64,000 nt of DNA, taken from Puffinus mauretanicus. Taxonomy: Eukaryota > Chordata > Aves > Procellariiformes > Procellariidae. Made by a program: the position numbers and the translations under genes. This document shows, in pieces, positions 62,160-64,000 of this stretch. How positions within the stretch are numbered: the first letter of the stretch is position 1; every line of letters begins with the position of its first letter. A model generated the notes under the pieces. That model saw only the letters and a list, made by a program, of their open reading frames with translations, made no database searches and had not been told where the DNA came from. The DNA is taken from the NCBI GenBank assembly GCA_023333565.1, contig JAJKFH010003493.1, positions 930,001-994,000 of the forward strand, written 5' to 3'.

Positions 62160-62409
62160 TGTGTGTGATCCTCATCAGTTTAAAATCTGGGCAGTTCTAG
62201 ACCTGTATGGAGTCATCTGGAGACACAAACAGAAATCAAATACCAAGTGTTGTAATGAAGCTCCTTTACCCTTCTGCAAGCTTGCAATTGCATCTCTGAG
62301 AGGTCAGAAATATCCCATTAATCTCAATGCAGTATCAGCTTGGAGATCTAATGACAGTGACTTAACTGTCCACTTTATTAGCCGTTTCATTTTTGATCAA
62401 AGCGTATGA
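62160..62409 (+). CDS. Weak candidate exon, phase 0, unidentified
   Basis: An acceptor-like CCTCTTCTTTTCCAG ends at 62,159. Reading from there in phase 0, which fits the exit phase of the exon at 54,301, the frame stays open for 82 codons to a TGA at 62,407-62,409 and starts FVCDPHQFKIWAVLDLYGV. No consensus donor lies inside; GAGGTCAGA near 62,302 is weak. It would therefore be a terminal exon or false. Part of the 3' half ('cccattaatctcaatgcag') resembles old repeat wording, which argues against coding. I give this little weight. Confidence 0.2.
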
Positions 62410-64000
62410 CATTAGGTGTATGGAGATTGGCACAGGTTGCTCTATGCAGTAAACATGAGTAACTGGAGAGAGAAATTACCATCAGTCTGAATTGCAAATT
62501 AAGACAAAATCTGAAATTTCCTGTGATAACTTTAAAAATATGTTTATTTTAAATCCACTGGGTTGTTTTTTTGGTTGGTTTTTAGGAGCAGCACTGCATT
62601 TTTCCCATCCTTGTGTTTGTATCATTTTGAATTGTAGAGGAACTCAGGTGGAAAACAAAACTTACTAGTAATTAATATTTCTATTTCCATTGATGCCACT
62701 ATCCAAAATGTTGAGGGAACTCAGTAGTGGTTCAGATGTTGGTTTTGTACTTCACATGAAAGAGACCTGGTGGTGCTGGTATCAGTGTATCTATCTCCAA
62801 CCTGTCAATGGTGCTCAGGAAGTGATGCCATCATGAATTGTTACAAGAATAACTGTAGATTGAAAAACAAAATAATCAGTGAAATAAATTACCTTCCCTC
62901 CCCCCACCCTAAAATTGTTTGTATTATGTTTGTTAATGTTTGTTGTTCGTTTCCTATATGAAAACATGGTTTTCTTACTGTTTCAAGAAGCTTTTAAAAA
63001 TGGCATTGACAAAAACAGGCTCAGTGTAACTCTGTGAAAATGAGAGCCTTTTTAATGTTCTGGAAGTTTGCATTCTGTAACTGTTCCCTCTTTTTCTGGT
63101 TAGCATCATCCATTGGATCTCTCAAATAATTCCCTTCTGAACTTCTGGGATTTGGGGGGGCAGGGGGGACGGTCTCCATTCAGAGTACTAACCAGGCATG
63201 ACCTGATTTAAGTTGTAAAAACTGAGATTCATGAATTCTGAATTAATATTTGCACAGCTCTTGAAAAGTATACGGTGCAGTATAATTGCTGGGTCCAACG
63301 TAACGGTTAATTATTTTGATGTGGCTTTAGGCAACATAAAAACAGCAGTGTGCTCACACTCTTCATCTGCAGGAGACATCAGAAATCACAGGATTAAAAA
63401 AAACACTATATTGTTTAGGCCAGTTAACAGGAAAAAAACGGTGTGGGGGAGAAATCCTGGCATTCTGACACACGAGTCTGCTAAAACACAGTATTTCATG
63501 GGAGATCTGTGTGATACTTTAAGGTAAAATGTTTATCAGTAAACTTCATATTACCTTGCAAATGGTAAATACCAGTTCTGCTGGCATTAGTTAAAGTGAA
63601 AGGATGTAAGGCAGGTTCATGGTTAGAAAACTGTTCAGAAGATTGTTTTTCTTTTACTAATGCAACACAGAATGAGGCAACACTGATAAAGGGAAAAAGA
63701 GAGCTTTGTGAGCAGAAGAGTCGGTGGCTTGACCAAGTTGTGGTGCAGTTCGTGCATTTTCCAAGTAAATTCATTAGAAACCGGTGTAATTGGTGAGTAA
63801 GGTTTTACTGAATTGGTCTCTCTAGATTGTCAGTGGAACAGAGTGAGAAATTGCAATGTGTGAGTGCCAGCTGCATGCTGCAGTTGCAGTTCTTCATGAG
63901 GCTGGGTCTAACTTCTTGCCAATGAAGTCTGGAGAGATGACAGAGGCTTAAAGCTCCCAATCCTCCTTGCTAACCTGCAACAGAGAAGATGTCCTAGGGT
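62410..64000. other. Non-coding sequence
   Basis: No gene or repeat is recognised. There is a C-rich run at about 62,899-62,908 and two six-to-seven-base G runs at 63,154-63,168. Frames at 63,231-63,527 and 63,596-63,796 end near donor-like sequences but have no convincing acceptor, so they are not called as exons. Confidence 0.45.

Noticed and set aside
63596..63796. 66-codon frame ending at GGTGAGTAAGG
   Set aside because: No supportable acceptor and no phase link to other candidates.

Overview
The window reads as avian nuclear DNA, almost entirely non-coding. The bird assignment rests on three things seen in the sequence: CR1 LINE fragments with the typical avian 3' end, a complete solo LTR that starts with the terminus common in bird endogenous retroviruses, and an AT-rich, repeat-poor background. 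There are no operons, rRNA, tRNA or CRISPR arrays, and no intact protein-coding gene. The LTR type hints at Neoaves, but the species cannot be named.

Layout. From 1 to 12.6 kb there is unique AT-rich sequence with a local GC-rich patch (1.75-2.15 kb), a small CpG-bearing patch (10.25-10.34 kb) and several short hairpins. An old antisense CR1 3' end lies at 12.64-12.86 kb. From 12.9 to 21 kb the sequence is unique, with one copy of an old palindromic repeat (16.5 kb) and a perfect 28-base hairpin (18.6 kb). A 538-base solo LTR with a 4-base target duplication sits at 20,992-21,529. From 21.5 to 42 kb the sequence is again unique. It holds a minus-strand Cys-rich ORF (28 kb), a probable palindromic-repeat fragment (31.5 kb), a strong G-quadruplex motif (35.9 kb), an enhancer-like block (36.5-37.0 kb) and a second palindromic-repeat copy (37.6 kb).

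The stretch 42-51.2 kb is the transposon-rich part. It carries two copies of one short terminal-inverted-repeat element (42.0 and 49.0 kb), a fairly young 5'-truncated CR1 with a recognisable reverse transcriptase (45.05-46.19 kb), and an old CR1 that joins endonuclease-region sequence to the 3' end with the middle missing (49.8-51.2 kb). From 51.7 kb to the end there are enhancer-like blocks and unassigned sequence.

Possible host gene. Two short segments on the + strand look like internal exons, with good splice signals and matching phase: 40,621-40,665 (45 nt, phase 1 in and out) and 54,301-54,398 (98 nt, phase 1 in, phase 0 out). A weaker phase-0 candidate starts at 62,160. If they are real, 40-62 kb lies in the introns of a large + strand gene encoding a helical protein that I cannot identify. 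This is inference. I found no convincing undescribed biological system. The best leads are the exon series, the paired inverted-repeat elements and the Cys-rich ORF.
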